Below, one piece after another: positions 18,089 through 27,442 of a DNA stretch of 40,025 nt. The translations under genes were made by a program, and so were the position numbers. Position 1 is the first letter of the stretch; every line of letters begins with the position of its first letter. The notes under the pieces were generated by a model. The model was not told the DNA's origin. It saw only the letters and a program-made list of their open reading frames with translations, and made no database searches. The stretch is from Rhodospirillales bacterium RIFCSPLOWO2_02_FULL_58_16 (GTDB lineage Bacteria > Pseudomonadota > Alphaproteobacteria > Rhodospirillales > 2-02-FULL-58-16), in contig MIAA01000039.1 in assembly GCA_001830425.1 (NCBI GenBank), positions 1-40,025 of the forward strand, in the 5' to 3' direction.

Positions 18089-18100
18089 GCAAGCGCTTGC
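18089..18100. promoter_or_regulatory. 12-bp perfect palindrome upstream of the XRE regulator
   Basis: GCAAGCGCTTGC lies 114 bases before the XRE regulator ATG in the 154-base gap after lnt. It could be an operator, perhaps autoregulatory. Single short site, so low weight. Confidence 0.35.
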
Positions 18101-18213
18101 ATCAGTTAATAACAATGCCGACATAGTGTGATGGCGATACGATGCCGATGTTAACCTTAAGCAACCCGAGTTCTGTAATTAACCACCTTCCTGAAAACCC
18201 CTGAGATAAAAAA

Positions 18214-18717
18214 ATGAACAATCAAAACACATCTTCAGAAAAAAAAGACGCCGAACACATCCCCGTCCGCAGGGGAAGGCGGAGGACTACCGGCGCTCCC
18301 AGGCCGGTTGATATTCATGTCGGAAGCCGGGTCAGGCTGCGCCGCACCTTACTTGGAATAAGCCAGGAAAAACTCGGCGACGCCGTCGGCTTGACGTTTC
18401 AGCAAATTCAAAAATATGAACGCGGAGCCAATCGTATCGGCGCCAGCCGTCTTTATGAATTGAGCCGGTTTCTTAATGTCCCGATTTCTTTCTTCTTTGA
18501 TGACATGACCGATGAAGTGAAGGCCGCCGAAGCCCAGGCCCGTGTCCAGATCCACGGCCTGAGCGATCATCAGCAGACGGCTTTCGCCCACGACCCCATG
18601 GCCAAACGCGAGACCCTCGAACTGGTGCGCTCCTACTACAAAATATTTAATCCCAAAGTGCGAAAGCGCCTGTTTGAGCTTACCAAGTCTCTTGCCATCG
18701 CCGCCCGCTCCGCCTGA
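18214..18717 (+). CDS. XRE-family helix-turn-helix regulator upstream of metK
   Basis: 167 residues. A basic N-terminus (RRGRRRTTGAPRP) is followed by a Cro/C1-type HTH at about 30-90 (VGSRVRLRRTLLGISQEKLG, QIQKYERGANRIGASRL) and then FLNVPISFFFDDM. This is the short regulator commonly found between lnt and metK in alphaproteobacteria. Its target is not known to me; its fixed place suggests a link to SAM or sulphur metabolism. The ATG follows a weak GAG site. A helical C-terminal tail may mediate oligomerisation. Confidence 0.88.
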   Translation: MNNQNTSSEKKDAEHIPVRRGRRRTTGAPRPVDIHVGSRVRLRRTLLGISQEKLGDAVGLTFQQIQKYERGANRIGASRLYELSRFLNVPISFFFDDMTDEVKAAEAQARVQIHGLSDHQQTAFAHDPMAKRETLELVRSYYKIFNPKVRKRLFELTKSLAIAARSA

Positions 18718-18741
18718 CTGTTTCGCAATTCTCAGGAAAAG

Positions 18742-18867
18742 CGCCGGGCGGATCATTAAAATTCCTTGACGCGCCCGGCGAAGCTTGCAAAAAGTGCCGC
18801 TGCCTTCTTTCCGACCGGAAGAAGGACGTGGATGGATTTGGACCGCTTGCCACCACGAAGTCCAATC
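18742..18867 (+). promoter_or_regulatory. Structured leader of metK, possible SAM-responsive RNA
   Basis: Three stem-loops precede metK. First, CGCCGGGCG (18742-18750) pairs perfectly with CGCCCGGCG (18772-18780) over a 21-base U/A-rich loop and is followed by an A-rich stretch, AAGCTTGCAAAAAG. Second, 18803-18813 pairs with 18816-18825. Third, GATTTGGAC (18835-18843) pairs with GTCCAATC (18860-18867) with one bulge. The first stem with its large loop and A-rich tail resembles in outline the SAM-II pseudoknot, but I cannot confirm the consensus. Confidence 0.4.
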
Positions 18868-18897
18868 GGACAGCAATTCAGATCGGAGGGGTCAAAC

Positions 18898-20073
18898 GTG
18901 TTGAAAAGAGATCATCTGTTTACAAGCGAATCCGTTTCCGAGGGCCATCCCGACAAAGTCAGCGATCGGATATCCGACGCTATCGTTGATCTTTTTCTGG
19001 CCAAAGACCCCCATTCGCGGGTGGCCGCAGAGACCTTGTGCACCACCAATTTTATCCTGCTGGCCGGCGAGGTTCGCGGTCCCGACTCGCTGACCCATGA
19101 AGACTTTCGCCAGACCGCCCGTAACGCCGTCCGCGATATCGGCTACGAACAGCACGGGTTCCATTGGAAGGACTGTGAAGTCCAGTCCCAAATCCACTCC
19201 CAGTCCAAGGATATCGCCATGGGGGTCGACTCTGCGGACAACAAGGACGAAGGCGCCGGCGACCAGGGCCTGATGTTCGGGTTTGCCTGCCGCGAAACAG
19301 AAGTATTGATGCCGGCCCCCATCTATTTTTCCCACGCCATTCTCAAGGACATGGCCGCCGCCCGCCACGCCGGAACCGCCCCCGGCCTTGAACCGGATTC
19401 AAAAAGTCAGGTGACGTTGCGTTACGTCAACGGCAAACCCGTAGGCGCCACTTCCATCGTCGTCTCCACCCAGCACGCCGAGAGGCTTGATCAGGATGAT
19501 GTTCGGGAGATCGTCCGCCCCTTCGTTCTCAACGTGCTGCCCGAAGGCTGGATGTGCGACGAAAAGAACTTCTACGTCAATCCGACCGGTCGTTTTGTGA
19601 TCGGCGGTCCCGACGGCGACGCCGGACTTACCGGACGCAAGATCATTGTTGACACCTATGGCGGAGCGGCGCCGCACGGCGGCGGCGCTTTTTCCGGCAA
19701 AGACCCGACCAAGGTTGACCGCTCGGCGGCCTACGCGGCGCGATATCTCGCCAAAAACGTGGTTGCCTCCGGACTCGCCGAACGCTGCACCATCCAGCTT
19801 GCTTACGCCATCGGCGTTTCCGAGCCTCTTTCGGTTTACATCAACACCGACGGCACCGGACAGGTGGATGAGGAAAAGCTTTCAGACACGCTGCGGGAAT
19901 TGATGAACCTGACGCCCAGGGGAATCCGCGAGCACCTGCAACTGAACCGCCCCATTTACGCCCGCACCTCCGCCTATGGTCATTTCGGACGCGAACCGGA
20001 AGCCGACGGCGGCTTCTCATGGGAACGCACCGATCTGGTGCAGGAACTCAAGTCAGCCTTCGGGGCCGGTTGA
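18898..20073 (+). CDS. metK: S-adenosylmethionine synthase MetK
   Basis: 391 residues; makes SAM from methionine and ATP. Family motifs are visible: [20 protein letters not shown] at the N-terminus, ATP-loop [16 protein letters not shown], and DTYGG. The start is GTG at 18898 because GGAGGGG ends 6 bases upstream and the family begins here; TTG 18901 directly after it is possible. Upstream codons in the same frame belong to the structured leader. SAM is also the substrate of the LuxI synthase and of MiaB and the radical SAM enzyme in this window. Confidence 0.97.
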   Translation: MLKRDHLFTSESVSEGHPDKVSDRISDAIVDLFLAKDPHSRVAAETLCTTNFILLAGEVRGPDSLTHEDFRQTARNAVRDIGYEQHGFHWKDCEVQSQIHSQSKDIAMGVDSADNKDEGAGDQGLMFGFACRETEVLMPAPIYFSHAILKDMAAARHAGTAPGLEPDSKSQVTLRYVNGKPVGATSIVVSTQHAERLDQDDVREIVRPFVLNVLPEGWMCDEKNFYVNPTGRFVIGGPDGDAGLTGRKIIVDTYGGAAPHGGGAFSGKDPTKVDRSAAYAARYLAKNVVASGLAERCTIQLAYAIGVSEPLSVYINTDGTGQVDEEKLSDTLRELMNLTPRGIREHLQLNRPIYARTSAYGHFGREPEADGGFSWERTDLVQELKSAFGAG

Positions 20074-20780
20074 CCGGCGACGGCGGCAATTGCGCCGAGC
20101 GACTTCGATCCTACGGTCGCCGGCGCGGACGGGCGCTACGCAAGAGTCGCCAAGAGCTTCTGAACGACCTGTTGCCGCGCCTGAGGCCGGACTCGCCGGG
20201 CGGCGGCTTGCGCCTTGATCTTCAAGCCATGTTTCCCGACCCGGTTGAGGACATTTGGCTGGAGGTCGGCTTCGGTTCCGGCGAGCATCTGGCGAAGCAG
20301 GCGCTGACCCATCCCGGCATCGGCATGATCGGGTGCGAGCCTTTCATCAACGGCGTGACCGCTCTGCTTGCCCGCATTCAAAGCGACGACATTACCAACA
20401 TCAGGATTTTTGATGACGACGCCCGCCTGCTGTTTGACGCCCTGCCCGACGCCGTCATCGGTCGGGCCTTCGTTTTATTCGCCGATCCATGGCCCAAGAA
20501 AAGACACAACCGGCGGCGCTTCATCAGCACGGAATGCCTTGACGAACTCGCCCACCTGTTAAAGGACGGAGCGGAACTGCGTTTTGCAAGCGACCATATG
20601 GAATATATACGCTGGACCCTTGAGCATATAATCCGTCATCCGTGCTTTTCATGGACGGCAAAAGGCCCTGATGACTGGCGGCGGCGACCGGATGACTGGT
20701 TTGAAACAAGATACGAAAACAAGGCTCTTGAGAGGGGCGATGCTTGCGTTTACCTCCAATTTATCCGCCTGCCCCGGTGA
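20070..20780 (+). CDS. trmB: tRNA (guanine-N7-)-methyltransferase TrmB
   Basis: 236 residues from TTG 20070, which overlaps the metK stop TGA as TTGA. It methylates G46 of tRNA with SAM. SAM-binding [12 protein letters not shown] and the catalytic-region motif [14 protein letters not shown] are present, and [13 protein letters not shown] is the usual alphaproteobacterial N-terminus. The frame is open to an ATG inside metK (20019), but that extension would duplicate metK coding sequence and is not family-like. Confidence 0.93.
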   Translation: MTGDGGNCAERLRSYGRRRGRALRKSRQELLNDLLPRLRPDSPGGGLRLDLQAMFPDPVEDIWLEVGFGSGEHLAKQALTHPGIGMIGCEPFINGVTALLARIQSDDITNIRIFDDDARLLFDALPDAVIGRAFVLFADPWPKKRHNRRRFISTECLDELAHLLKDGAELRFASDHMEYIRWTLEHIIRHPCFSWTAKGPDDWRRRPDDWFETRYENKALERGDACVYLQFIRLPR

Positions 20781-20808
20781 TCGTGTTATAACCCGAGCCA
20801 CAAAAGCC

Positions 20809-20836
20809 TTGTGTCGGGCGCGTTATACGTTATATT
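20809..20836 (+). promoter_or_regulatory. Candidate promoter of the rimP-nusA-infB operon
   Basis: TTGTGT (20809-20814), 16-bp spacer, TATATT (20831-20836). It lies in the 209-base gap after trmB and before the rimP attenuator hairpin. Confidence 0.45.
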
Positions 20837-20895
20837 GCGTCCTAGGTTTTGGTTATGTGGCTTCGTTTGGCTCAAAGATTAAAGGTTTGAACAAG

Positions 20896-20918
20896 GTGGG
20901 CCGCTGGCCCACTTTTCG
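20896..20918 (+). terminator. Intrinsic terminator/attenuator in the rimP leader
   Basis: GTGGGCC (20896-20902), loop GCT, GGCCCAC (20906-20912), then TTTTCGTTTT. It lies about 75 bases before rimP, after the likely promoter, so it may act as an attenuator of the rimP-nusA-infB operon. A hairpin in this place is a known feature of rimP leaders in several proteobacteria. Confidence 0.75.
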
Positions 20919-20989
20919 TTTTCAGCCTGAAATATTTTGCTCCGGGCCGTGAAACGGGCCGTAAGATCAGGAAAGGCTGTGGCGGCGCG

Positions 20990-21466
20990 ATGGACTTGCC
21001 CGACCGCATCGAGCGGCTTGTTGCACCGACCGTTGAAGCCATGGGTTACGATATCGTGCGCGTGCAGCTTCATGGTCAACAGGGGTTGCAGATTATGGCG
21101 GAGCGCCGGGACGGCAAGACGATGCAGGTCGCTGATTGCGCCGAAATCAGCCGAGCCGTCACCGCTGTTCTGGAAGTGGAAGACCCCGTTTTATGGTCTT
21201 ACGCGCTGGAGGTAAGTTCGCCGGGCATTGACCGGCCCTTGGTTAAGCTCGGCGATTATGAGCGCTTCGCCGGGTTCGAGGCCAAGATAGAGACCGATAA
21301 GTTGGTTGACGGGCGTAAACGCTTTAGGGGTCGGCTGTTAGGCGTCGAAGGAGAGACCGTAAGGATACAGACAGCGGAAAATATCGCGGAACTGCCGTTC
21401 CGGGATATCCGCCGAGGAAAACTTGTTTTAACCGACGAACTGATGGCCGCTACAGATAAACATTAA
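20990..21466 (+). CDS. rimP: Ribosome maturation factor RimP
   Basis: 158 residues. RimP helps 30S subunit assembly. IERLVAPTVEAMGYDIVRVQLHG at the N-terminus and LEVSSPGIDRPLVKLGDYERFAG in the middle are family hallmarks. It is preceded by AGGAAAGG and the leader hairpin. It begins the rimP-nusA-infB-rbfA-truB-rpsO run; nusA follows after 20 bases. Confidence 0.95.
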   Translation: MDLPDRIERLVAPTVEAMGYDIVRVQLHGQQGLQIMAERRDGKTMQVADCAEISRAVTAVLEVEDPVLWSYALEVSSPGIDRPLVKLGDYERFAGFEAKIETDKLVDGRKRFRGRLLGVEGETVRIQTAENIAELPFRDIRRGKLVLTDELMAATDKH

Positions 21467-21486
21467 GGATAATAAGCGAAACGACC

Positions 21487-23031
21487 ATGGAAACTGATGC
21501 AGTTCACGCCCGTCCCGAGTTATTGCAGGTAGCCGAGGCGGTTGCCCGCGACAAAGGTATCGAACAGAGCGAAGTCCTGGAGGCTATGGAGCAGGCCATC
21601 CAAAAGGCCGGACGTTCCAAATACGGCCACGACCACGACATTCGCGCCTCCATTGATCGCAAAAGCGGCGAGATCACCCTTGCCCGTTATATCGAGGTGG
21701 CCGAGGTGGTTGAAAACGAGATCACCCAGATTACCCTTGAGAAGGCTCACGAGACCATGAAGGACGCCAAAATCGGCGACTTCCTGGCCGACCCCTTGCC
21801 GCCCATAGATTTCGGACGCATCGCCGCTCAAACGGCAAAGCAGGTCATCGTCCAGAAAGTGCGCGAAGCCGAACGTAAACGTCAATACCTGGAATACAAG
21901 GATCGCATCGGCGAAGTCGTCAACGGTCTGGTCAAGCGCATTGAGTTCGGCAATATCATTGTTGACCTCGGACGCGCCGAGGCCCTGTTGCGTCGCGACG
22001 AAGCCATTCCCCGCGAACATTTTTCCAACGGCGACCGCGTGCGCGCCTACATCATGGACGTGCGCGAAGAACAGCGCGGCCCGCAAATTTTCCTGTCCAG
22101 AACCCACAATCAATTCATGGCCAAGCTGTTCGCCCAGGAAGTGCCGGAAATTTATGACGGCATTATTGAAATCATGTCGGTGGCCAGAGACCCCGGCTCA
22201 CGCGCCAAGATCGCCGTATTGTCTCATGATTCGAGCATTGACCCCGTCGGTCCCTGCATCGGAATGCGCGGATCGCGCGTCCAGGCCGTAGTCGGCGAGT
22301 TGCAAGGCGAAAAGATTGATATCATCCAATGGTCGGCGGATCCCGCCACCTTTATTGTCAACGCTCTGGCCCCCGCCGAGGTCGCCAAGGTGGTGATCGA
22401 CGAGGAAGCGAACCGCATCGAGATTGTGGTCCCCGACGAACAGCTCAGCCTCGCCATCGGCAGGCGCGGCCAGAATGTGCGTTTAGCTTCCCAGCTATCG
22501 GGTTGGAACATCGATATCTTGACCGAAGCCGAGGAATCGGATCGCCGCAACGAGGAATTCCACGGTCGTTCCCAGATATTGATCGATGCCCTTGACGTGG
22601 ACGACGTCATCGCTCACCTGCTGGTTTCCGAAGGATTCTCCTCAGTGGAAGATGTCGCTTTTGTCCCCCTTGAGGACTTGGTCGGCATTGAAGGCTTCAG
22701 CAGGGAAGTGGCCGGCGAGATACAAGAACGCGCCTGCGCCTTTATTGCCAACCGTAACGAGGAATTTACGCGCCGCCGCACGGAATTGGGCGTTACGGAT
22801 GATTTGGCCTCGATTGAGGGAGTAACGCCGGAGCTGCTGGTGGCGTTGGGTGAAAAAGGCGTAAAGAGCCGCGATGATCTGGCTGACCTCGACAGCGGAG
22901 AGTTGATGGAAATTGCGCCGAAGGGATCGATGAACGAAGCGGCTGCCGACAAGATTATCATGGCGGCGCGCGCCCACTGGTTCCCGGACGAAGCCGCCCC
23001 CGGAGAGAACGCCTCTGACGAAAAAGATTAA
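21487..23031 (+). CDS. nusA: Transcription termination/antitermination factor NusA
   Basis: 514 residues. The order is an N-terminal RNA-polymerase-binding domain, S1 (about 130-200), two KH domains ([21 protein letters not shown] and [22 protein letters not shown]), and C-terminal helix-hairpin-helix repeats with an acidic end (ENASDEKD). Normal length for alphaproteobacteria. The gene order nusA-infB is normal but the small ylxR gene usually between them is missing. Confidence 0.96.
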   Translation: METDAVHARPELLQVAEAVARDKGIEQSEVLEAMEQAIQKAGRSKYGHDHDIRASIDRKSGEITLARYIEVAEVVENEITQITLEKAHETMKDAKIGDFLADPLPPIDFGRIAAQTAKQVIVQKVREAERKRQYLEYKDRIGEVVNGLVKRIEFGNIIVDLGRAEALLRRDEAIPREHFSNGDRVRAYIMDVREEQRGPQIFLSRTHNQFMAKLFAQEVPEIYDGIIEIMSVARDPGSRAKIAVLSHDSSIDPVGPCIGMRGSRVQAVVGELQGEKIDIIQWSADPATFIVNALAPAEVAKVVIDEEANRIEIVVPDEQLSLAIGRRGQNVRLASQLSGWNIDILTEAEESDRRNEEFHGRSQILIDALDVDDVIAHLLVSEGFSSVEDVAFVPLEDLVGIEGFSREVAGEIQERACAFIANRNEEFTRRRTELGVTDDLASIEGVTPELLVALGEKGVKSRDDLADLDSGELMEIAPKGSMNEAAADKIIMAARAHWFPDEAAPGENASDEKD

Positions 23032-23110
23032 TCGCCCGCGCTCCCTCTAAAAAACAAAGTGTTGGCATAACCGGAAGCACTTAACCGGATCGCTTTTGGA
23101 ACGGAAGTAG

Positions 23111-25681
23111 ATGACCGAGATCAAAGAAAAAGAGCAAGATTCCACGAAGAAACCGGGGACCATACGGCCCGGCAGGATGGAACTCAATAAAACCATCGAG
23201 TCCGGGCAGGTTCGTCAGAATTTTTCTCATGGCCGTTCGAAGATGGTGACTGTCGAGGTCCGCAAAAAGCGGACCTTTGCCACGGATGCCGGCGGTCGCA
23301 TGGCCGAAGTCAAACGAAGCGGACTTGCCGCCCATGAAGCCGCTTTTAATGACGCCGTCAGGGGTATCCACGAAGACGACCCCGTTGCCGACTCTCTGCG
23401 GCTGTCCGGGCAAAACCTGACCACGGAAGAAAAAGCGGTTCGCGTTCGCGCCCTTGAGGACGCCCGTAAAGCGGATGACATGGCGGCAAAGCGTGCCGAC
23501 GAAGCCCCTTCGGAAGCGCCCGGGAAAGAGGCGGAAAAAGGCGTCGCCGATAAAGATGATGTTTCGCGGTTACGCACCGAGAAGGAAGATGAGCGCCGCC
23601 GGGAAGATGAAGATACCCAAAAGCGGGAACAGATGGCGAAAGCGTCCGCAGCGGCGGCCCTGGTCAAATTGCAGGCCATGGAAGAAAGCGAAACAAACGA
23701 CGATAAAAAAAGCCGCGACACCATCAAGCGGGCGGCCCGTACGGAAACTTTGCGCCCGGTCTCGGCCCTGCGCCGTGGAGAACCCAGACGGCGCTCCGGC
23801 AAGCTTACCATTGACGAAGCTCTCGGCGTTCGTGAAGAGCGGACCCGCAGCCTCGCCTCCGTCAAGCGCGCCCGCGCCAAGCAAAAACAGCAATTCAACC
23901 AGGGTGACGGAAATAAAATCTTCCGCGAGGTAACGGTCCCCGAAACCATCACCGTGCAGGAACTGTCCAACCGCATGGCAGAACGCGGCGCCGACGTTAT
24001 CAGAGCGCTGATGAAAATGGACGTTATGGTCACCCTGAATCAGGTGATCGACGCCGATACGGCGGAACTGGTGGTCGCCGAATTCGGCCATAAATTAAAG
24101 CGCGTCAGCGAATCCGACGTAGAGATCGGCTTAAAAGGCGAAGTAGACGAGGCGGTCAATCTTATTTCCAGGGCGCCGGTGGTAACCGTCATGGGACATG
24201 TGGACCACGGCAAAACGTCTCTTCTTGACGCCCTGCGCGAGGCTAACGTCGCCGACCGGGAGGCCGGAGGCATTACCCAGCACATCGGCGCCTATCAGGT
24301 AACCTGCCCTTCCGGAGGCAAAATCACCTTTATCGACACTCCCGGACACGCGGCCTTTACCGCCATGCGCGCCCGTGGCGCCAAGGTTACCGATATCGTT
24401 GTTCTCGTCGTTGCCGCCGATGACGGCATCATGCCGCAAACCATCGAGGCCATCAGCCACGCCAAGGCCGCCAATGTCCCCATCGTTGTCGCCATCAACA
24501 AGATGGACAAGCCTAATGCCGATGCCGGTCGAGTCCGCACCGAACTGCTCCAGCATGATGTTGTCGTCGAGGAAATGGGGGGCGATGTTCTTGCCGTAGA
24601 AGTCTCCGCCAAAGGAAGAACTAACCTGGATAAACTTGAGGAAGTCATTCTTCTCCAGGCGGAGGTTCTAGACCTTAAATCCAACCCTAACCGCCCGGCC
24701 GAAGGCGTGGTCATCGAATCCAAGGTGGAACGCGGACGGGGGCCGGTGGCGACCGTTCTGGTGAAACGCGGGACGCTGCGTCTGGGCGATATCATCGTTG
24801 CCGGCGGCGAGTGGGGCCGAGTGCGCGCCCTGATCGATTCCAACGGCAAAAGCCTTGAAGAAGCCGGCCCCTCCGTTCCCGTCGAGGTGCTGGGGTTAAG
24901 TTATACGCCGTTTGCCGGGGACGAAGTCGCCGTCATCGAAAGCGAAGCCCGCGCCCGCGAGGTCACCGAATTCCGCAAACGCAAACTGCGCGACGCCAAG
25001 GCGGCCAAGAATGTTCGGGGAACCCTTGCCGAAATGTTTGAAACCATCGCCGACGGCGAGGCCAAAGAACTGCCGGTTGTAGTCAAGACCGACGTCCATG
25101 GCTCGGAAGAAGCTATTCTCGCCGCCATGAATAAAATGGGGACCAATGAAGTCAAGGTAACCGTGCTTTACTCAGGCGTCGGCGGCGTCAATGAATCAGA
25201 TGTAATCCTGGCACGAGCCAGCAACGCTCTGGTCATCGGCTTTAATGTGCGGGCCAACCCCCAGGCCCGCGCCATGGCCAAGCGGGACGCTGTGGAAATC
25301 CGTTATTACTCAATTATATACAACGTGATCGACGATCTCAGAGGCCTGCTGTCGGGAATGCTTTCGCCGACAATCAAGGAAAAGTTCCTGGGCAATGCGG
25401 AAATTCGCGAGGTGTTCAATATCACCAAGGTAGGCAAGGTCGCCGGTTGCATGGTCGTCGAGGGCATTATGCGGCGCGGCGCCAAGGTGCGTCTGGTGCG
25501 CGACAGCGTGGTTATCCATGAGGGTGATTTATCCCAACTCAAGCGTTTCAAGGACGATGTCAAGGAAGTCAAGGACGGCCAGGATTGCGGCATGGCCTTC
25601 GCCAATTATCATGACATCCAGGCCGGCGACGTCATAGAATGTTTTGAAATTGAGGAAGTGGCCCGTGAACTGGAAGCGTAA
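23111..25681 (+). CDS. infB: Translation initiation factor IF-2
   Basis: 856 residues. It is a GTPase that places initiator tRNA on the 30S subunit. The long charged N-terminal region (to about 270) is rich in Arg, Glu and Lys and low in complexity, as typical. The IF2 N-domain [20 protein letters not shown] follows. The GTPase motifs are G1 GHVDHGKT at 362-369, DTPGHAAF and NKMD. Domains II-IV complete the protein. The start ATG 23111 follows GGAAGTAG. The gap to nusA is 79 bases with no terminator visible, so co-transcription is likely. Confidence 0.97.
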   Translation: MTEIKEKEQDSTKKPGTIRPGRMELNKTIESGQVRQNFSHGRSKMVTVEVRKKRTFATDAGGRMAEVKRSGLAAHEAAFNDAVRGIHEDDPVADSLRLSGQNLTTEEKAVRVRALEDARKADDMAAKRADEAPSEAPGKEAEKGVADKDDVSRLRTEKEDERRREDEDTQKREQMAKASAAAALVKLQAMEESETNDDKKSRDTIKRAARTETLRPVSALRRGEPRRRSGKLTIDEALGVREERTRSLASVKRARAKQKQQFNQGDGNKIFREVTVPETITVQELSNRMAERGADVIRALMKMDVMVTLNQVIDADTAELVVAEFGHKLKRVSESDVEIGLKGEVDEAVNLISRAPVVTVMGHVDHGKTSLLDALREANVADREAGGITQHIGAYQVTCPSGGKITFIDTPGHAAFTAMRARGAKVTDIVVLVVAADDGIMPQTIEAISHAKAANVPIVVAINKMDKPNADAGRVRTELLQHDVVVEEMGGDVLAVEVSAKGRTNLDKLEEVILLQAEVLDLKSNPNRPAEGVVIESKVERGRGPVATVLVKRGTLRLGDIIVAGGEWGRVRALIDSNGKSLEEAGPSVPVEVLGLSYTPFAGDEVAVIESEARAREVTEFRKRKLRDAKAAKNVRGTLAEMFETIADGEAKELPVVVKTDVHGSEEAILAAMNKMGTNEVKVTVLYSGVGGVNESDVILARASNALVIGFNVRANPQARAMAKRDAVEIRYYSIIYNVIDDLRGLLSGMLSPTIKEKFLGNAEIREVFNITKVGKVAGCMVVEGIMRRGAKVRLVRDSVVIHEGDLSQLKRFKDDVKEVKDGQDCGMAFANYHDIQAGDVIECFEIEEVARELEA

Positions 25682-25711
25682 GCTCCGGTACGCTTACTGA
25701 TTGAGGTTCCC

Positions 25712-26119
25712 ATGAGAAAACGGGAGGGCAAGGCTCCCAGTCAGCGTCAATTAAGGGTTGGCGAGGAGTTGCGCCATGCTTTGGCGTTAATTCTGGAGCG
25801 CGGCGAGATTCGCGACCCCGGCCTGGCCGGCGTTTCCGTCACCGTGACCGAAATCCGCATTGGACCCGATCTGCGTAACGCCACCGTCTATGTCATGCCG
25901 CTGGGCGGCGGCGGAAAGGAGACCGTAGTTGAAGCCTTGACCAGGGCGCGGCCGTTCCTGCGACGCCGCTTGGCCGACGCGGTGAAATTGAGGCATGTCC
26001 CGGACCTTTCGTTTCGCGCCGATCCTTCTTTCGACGAGGCAAGCCGCATCGAGGCCCTGCTGCGAAGCCCCACGATAAAACGCGACCTTGATATAAAGGA
26101 CAAAGACCATGGGGCGTAG
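25712..26119 (+). CDS. rbfA: Ribosome-binding factor A RbfA
   Basis: 135 residues; binds 30S precursors and helps 16S 5' maturation. The family motifs RQLRVGEELRHALALILERGEIRDP and VSVTVTEIRIGPDLRNATVYV are clear, with a KH-like fold expected. It lies 30 bases after infB and its last 11 bases overlap truB, so the two are coupled. Confidence 0.95.
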   Translation: MRKREGKAPSQRQLRVGEELRHALALILERGEIRDPGLAGVSVTVTEIRIGPDLRNATVYVMPLGGGGKETVVEALTRARPFLRRRLADAVKLRHVPDLSFRADPSFDEASRIEALLRSPTIKRDLDIKDKDHGA

Positions 26120-27035
26120 CCGCAAAGGCGCTCCGATTCACGGCTGGCTGATTATCGACAAGCCGTTGGGCATCAGTTCCAGCGCCGTCGTCGGCAAGGC
26201 GCAGAGACTGATCGGCGCCGCCAAGGCGGGACATTGCGGCACTTTGGACCCCCTGGCCACCGGCGTTCTTCCCCTGGCGCTGGGAGAGGCCACCAAGACC
26301 ACGGCATACGCCATGAACAGCGTCAAGTCATATCGCTTCAAAATCCGTTGGGGCGAAGCGCGGTCAACAGATGACGCTGAAGGCGAAGTGATCGAAACCA
26401 GCGACCGGCGCCCCGCCGAGGACGCAATCATAGCGGCGCTCGGCGCGTTTATCGGCGATATCGAACAAACTCCGCCTCAATTTTCGGCGATCAAGATCAA
26501 CGGCCAAAGAGCCTACCAACTTGCCCGCGCCAACCGGACGGCGGATATCAAGCCCAGGCAAGTACGGGTCAATACATTCGATCTCATCGGTATGCCCGAC
26601 GCCGACCATGGAGAGTTTGAGGTGACGTCGGGAAAAGGCGTCTATATGCGCAGTCTGGCGCGGGATTTAGCCCGGAAGCTGGGAACCGTCGGATATATAT
26701 CGGAGCTGAGACGGACCCGCGTCGGCCCCTTCACGGAAGAAATGGCGATTTCCCTGGAAAAGCTCGAAGCCCTGGGGCATAGTCCGCAACTTCTGGACCT
26801 TCTGCTTCCGGTTGAGACCGCGCTGGACGACATCCCGGCACTGGCCTTGACTGAGGCGGAAGCGTGTTCTTTGCGATACGGTCAGCCCGTTCCGGTGCTG
26901 CCTGTGGCGAGCCGGGTTCCCCTCGAAAACGTAGACCAGGGCGACATCGTTTGCGCCATGGCCGGGGGTAAGCCGGTAGCAATGGCCAGAATAATGGGAG
27001 GGGAAATCAGGCCTCTCCGTGTTTTTAACTTGTAA
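26109..27035 (+). CDS. truB: tRNA pseudouridine(55) synthase TruB
   Basis: 308 residues; makes pseudouridine 55 in the T-loop of tRNAs. The catalytic Asp is D47 in GTLDPLATGVLPL, and GWLIIDKPLGISS is the N-terminal family motif. The C-terminal part (about 250-308) resembles the PUA-like end. The start ATG 26109 lies within rbfA; rpsO follows after 14 bases. Confidence 0.96.
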   Translation: MGRSRKGAPIHGWLIIDKPLGISSSAVVGKAQRLIGAAKAGHCGTLDPLATGVLPLALGEATKTTAYAMNSVKSYRFKIRWGEARSTDDAEGEVIETSDRRPAEDAIIAALGAFIGDIEQTPPQFSAIKINGQRAYQLARANRTADIKPRQVRVNTFDLIGMPDADHGEFEVTSGKGVYMRSLARDLARKLGTVGYISELRRTRVGPFTEEMAISLEKLEALGHSPQLLDLLLPVETALDDIPALALTEAEACSLRYGQPVPVLPVASRVPLENVDQGDIVCAMAGGKPVAMARIMGGEIRPLRVFNL

Positions 27036-27049
27036 GAATGGAGTAATCG

Positions 27050-27319
27050 ATGTCGATTGCCGCAGAGCGGAAACAGGAACTCATTAAAGAGTTCGCTGTC
27101 AAAGAGGGCGATACCGGATCGCCTGAGGTGCAGGTCGCTATTCTGAGCGAGCGCATCCAGAATCTCACCGAACACTTTAAGGCCCATAATAAAGATAATC
27201 ATTCACGTCGCGGTCTTCTGATGATGGTCAGCCAGCGCCGCCGCCTGCTTGATTATGTGAAAAACCAGGACGTCAAACGCTATGAACAACTGGTCAAGCG
27301 TTTGGGTCTGCGCAGATAA
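27050..27319 (+). CDS. rpsO: Ribosomal protein S15
   Basis: 89 residues, exact family length. [19 protein letters not shown] and [26 protein letters not shown] are highly conserved S15 sequences that contact 16S rRNA. GGAG lies 8 bases before the ATG. The pairing rpsO-pnp is conserved across proteobacteria. Confidence 0.98.
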   Translation: MSIAAERKQELIKEFAVKEGDTGSPEVQVAILSERIQNLTEHFKAHNKDNHSRRGLLMMVSQRRRLLDYVKNQDVKRYEQLVKRLGLRR

Positions 27320-27360
27320 GCTGTTGATGTATGGTAATGAACTACGGCATTGGGCCGGAT

Positions 27361-27414
27361 GGCGGTTGAATTTCAACCGCCGCGTCGGCGCTGTTTATGA
27401 TAACGCCGCCGATG
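27361..27414 (+). promoter_or_regulatory. Stem-loops in the pnp leader
   Basis: GGCGGTTGA (27361-27369), loop ATT, TCAACCGCC (27373-27381) form a perfect 9-bp stem without a T-tract. A second imperfect stem follows between about 27385 and 27414. In enterobacteria such an rpsO-pnp hairpin is cut by RNase III for PNPase autoregulation; similar control here is inferred from position. Confidence 0.55.
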
Positions 27415-27442
27415 CTGTCGAGATGAATAGAGGAAAATAAAG

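Noticed and set aside
18742-18800. Firm SAM-II riboswitch call
   Set aside because: The hairpin outline fits but I could not match the conserved pseudoknot bases by eye, so it is kept only as a structured leader.
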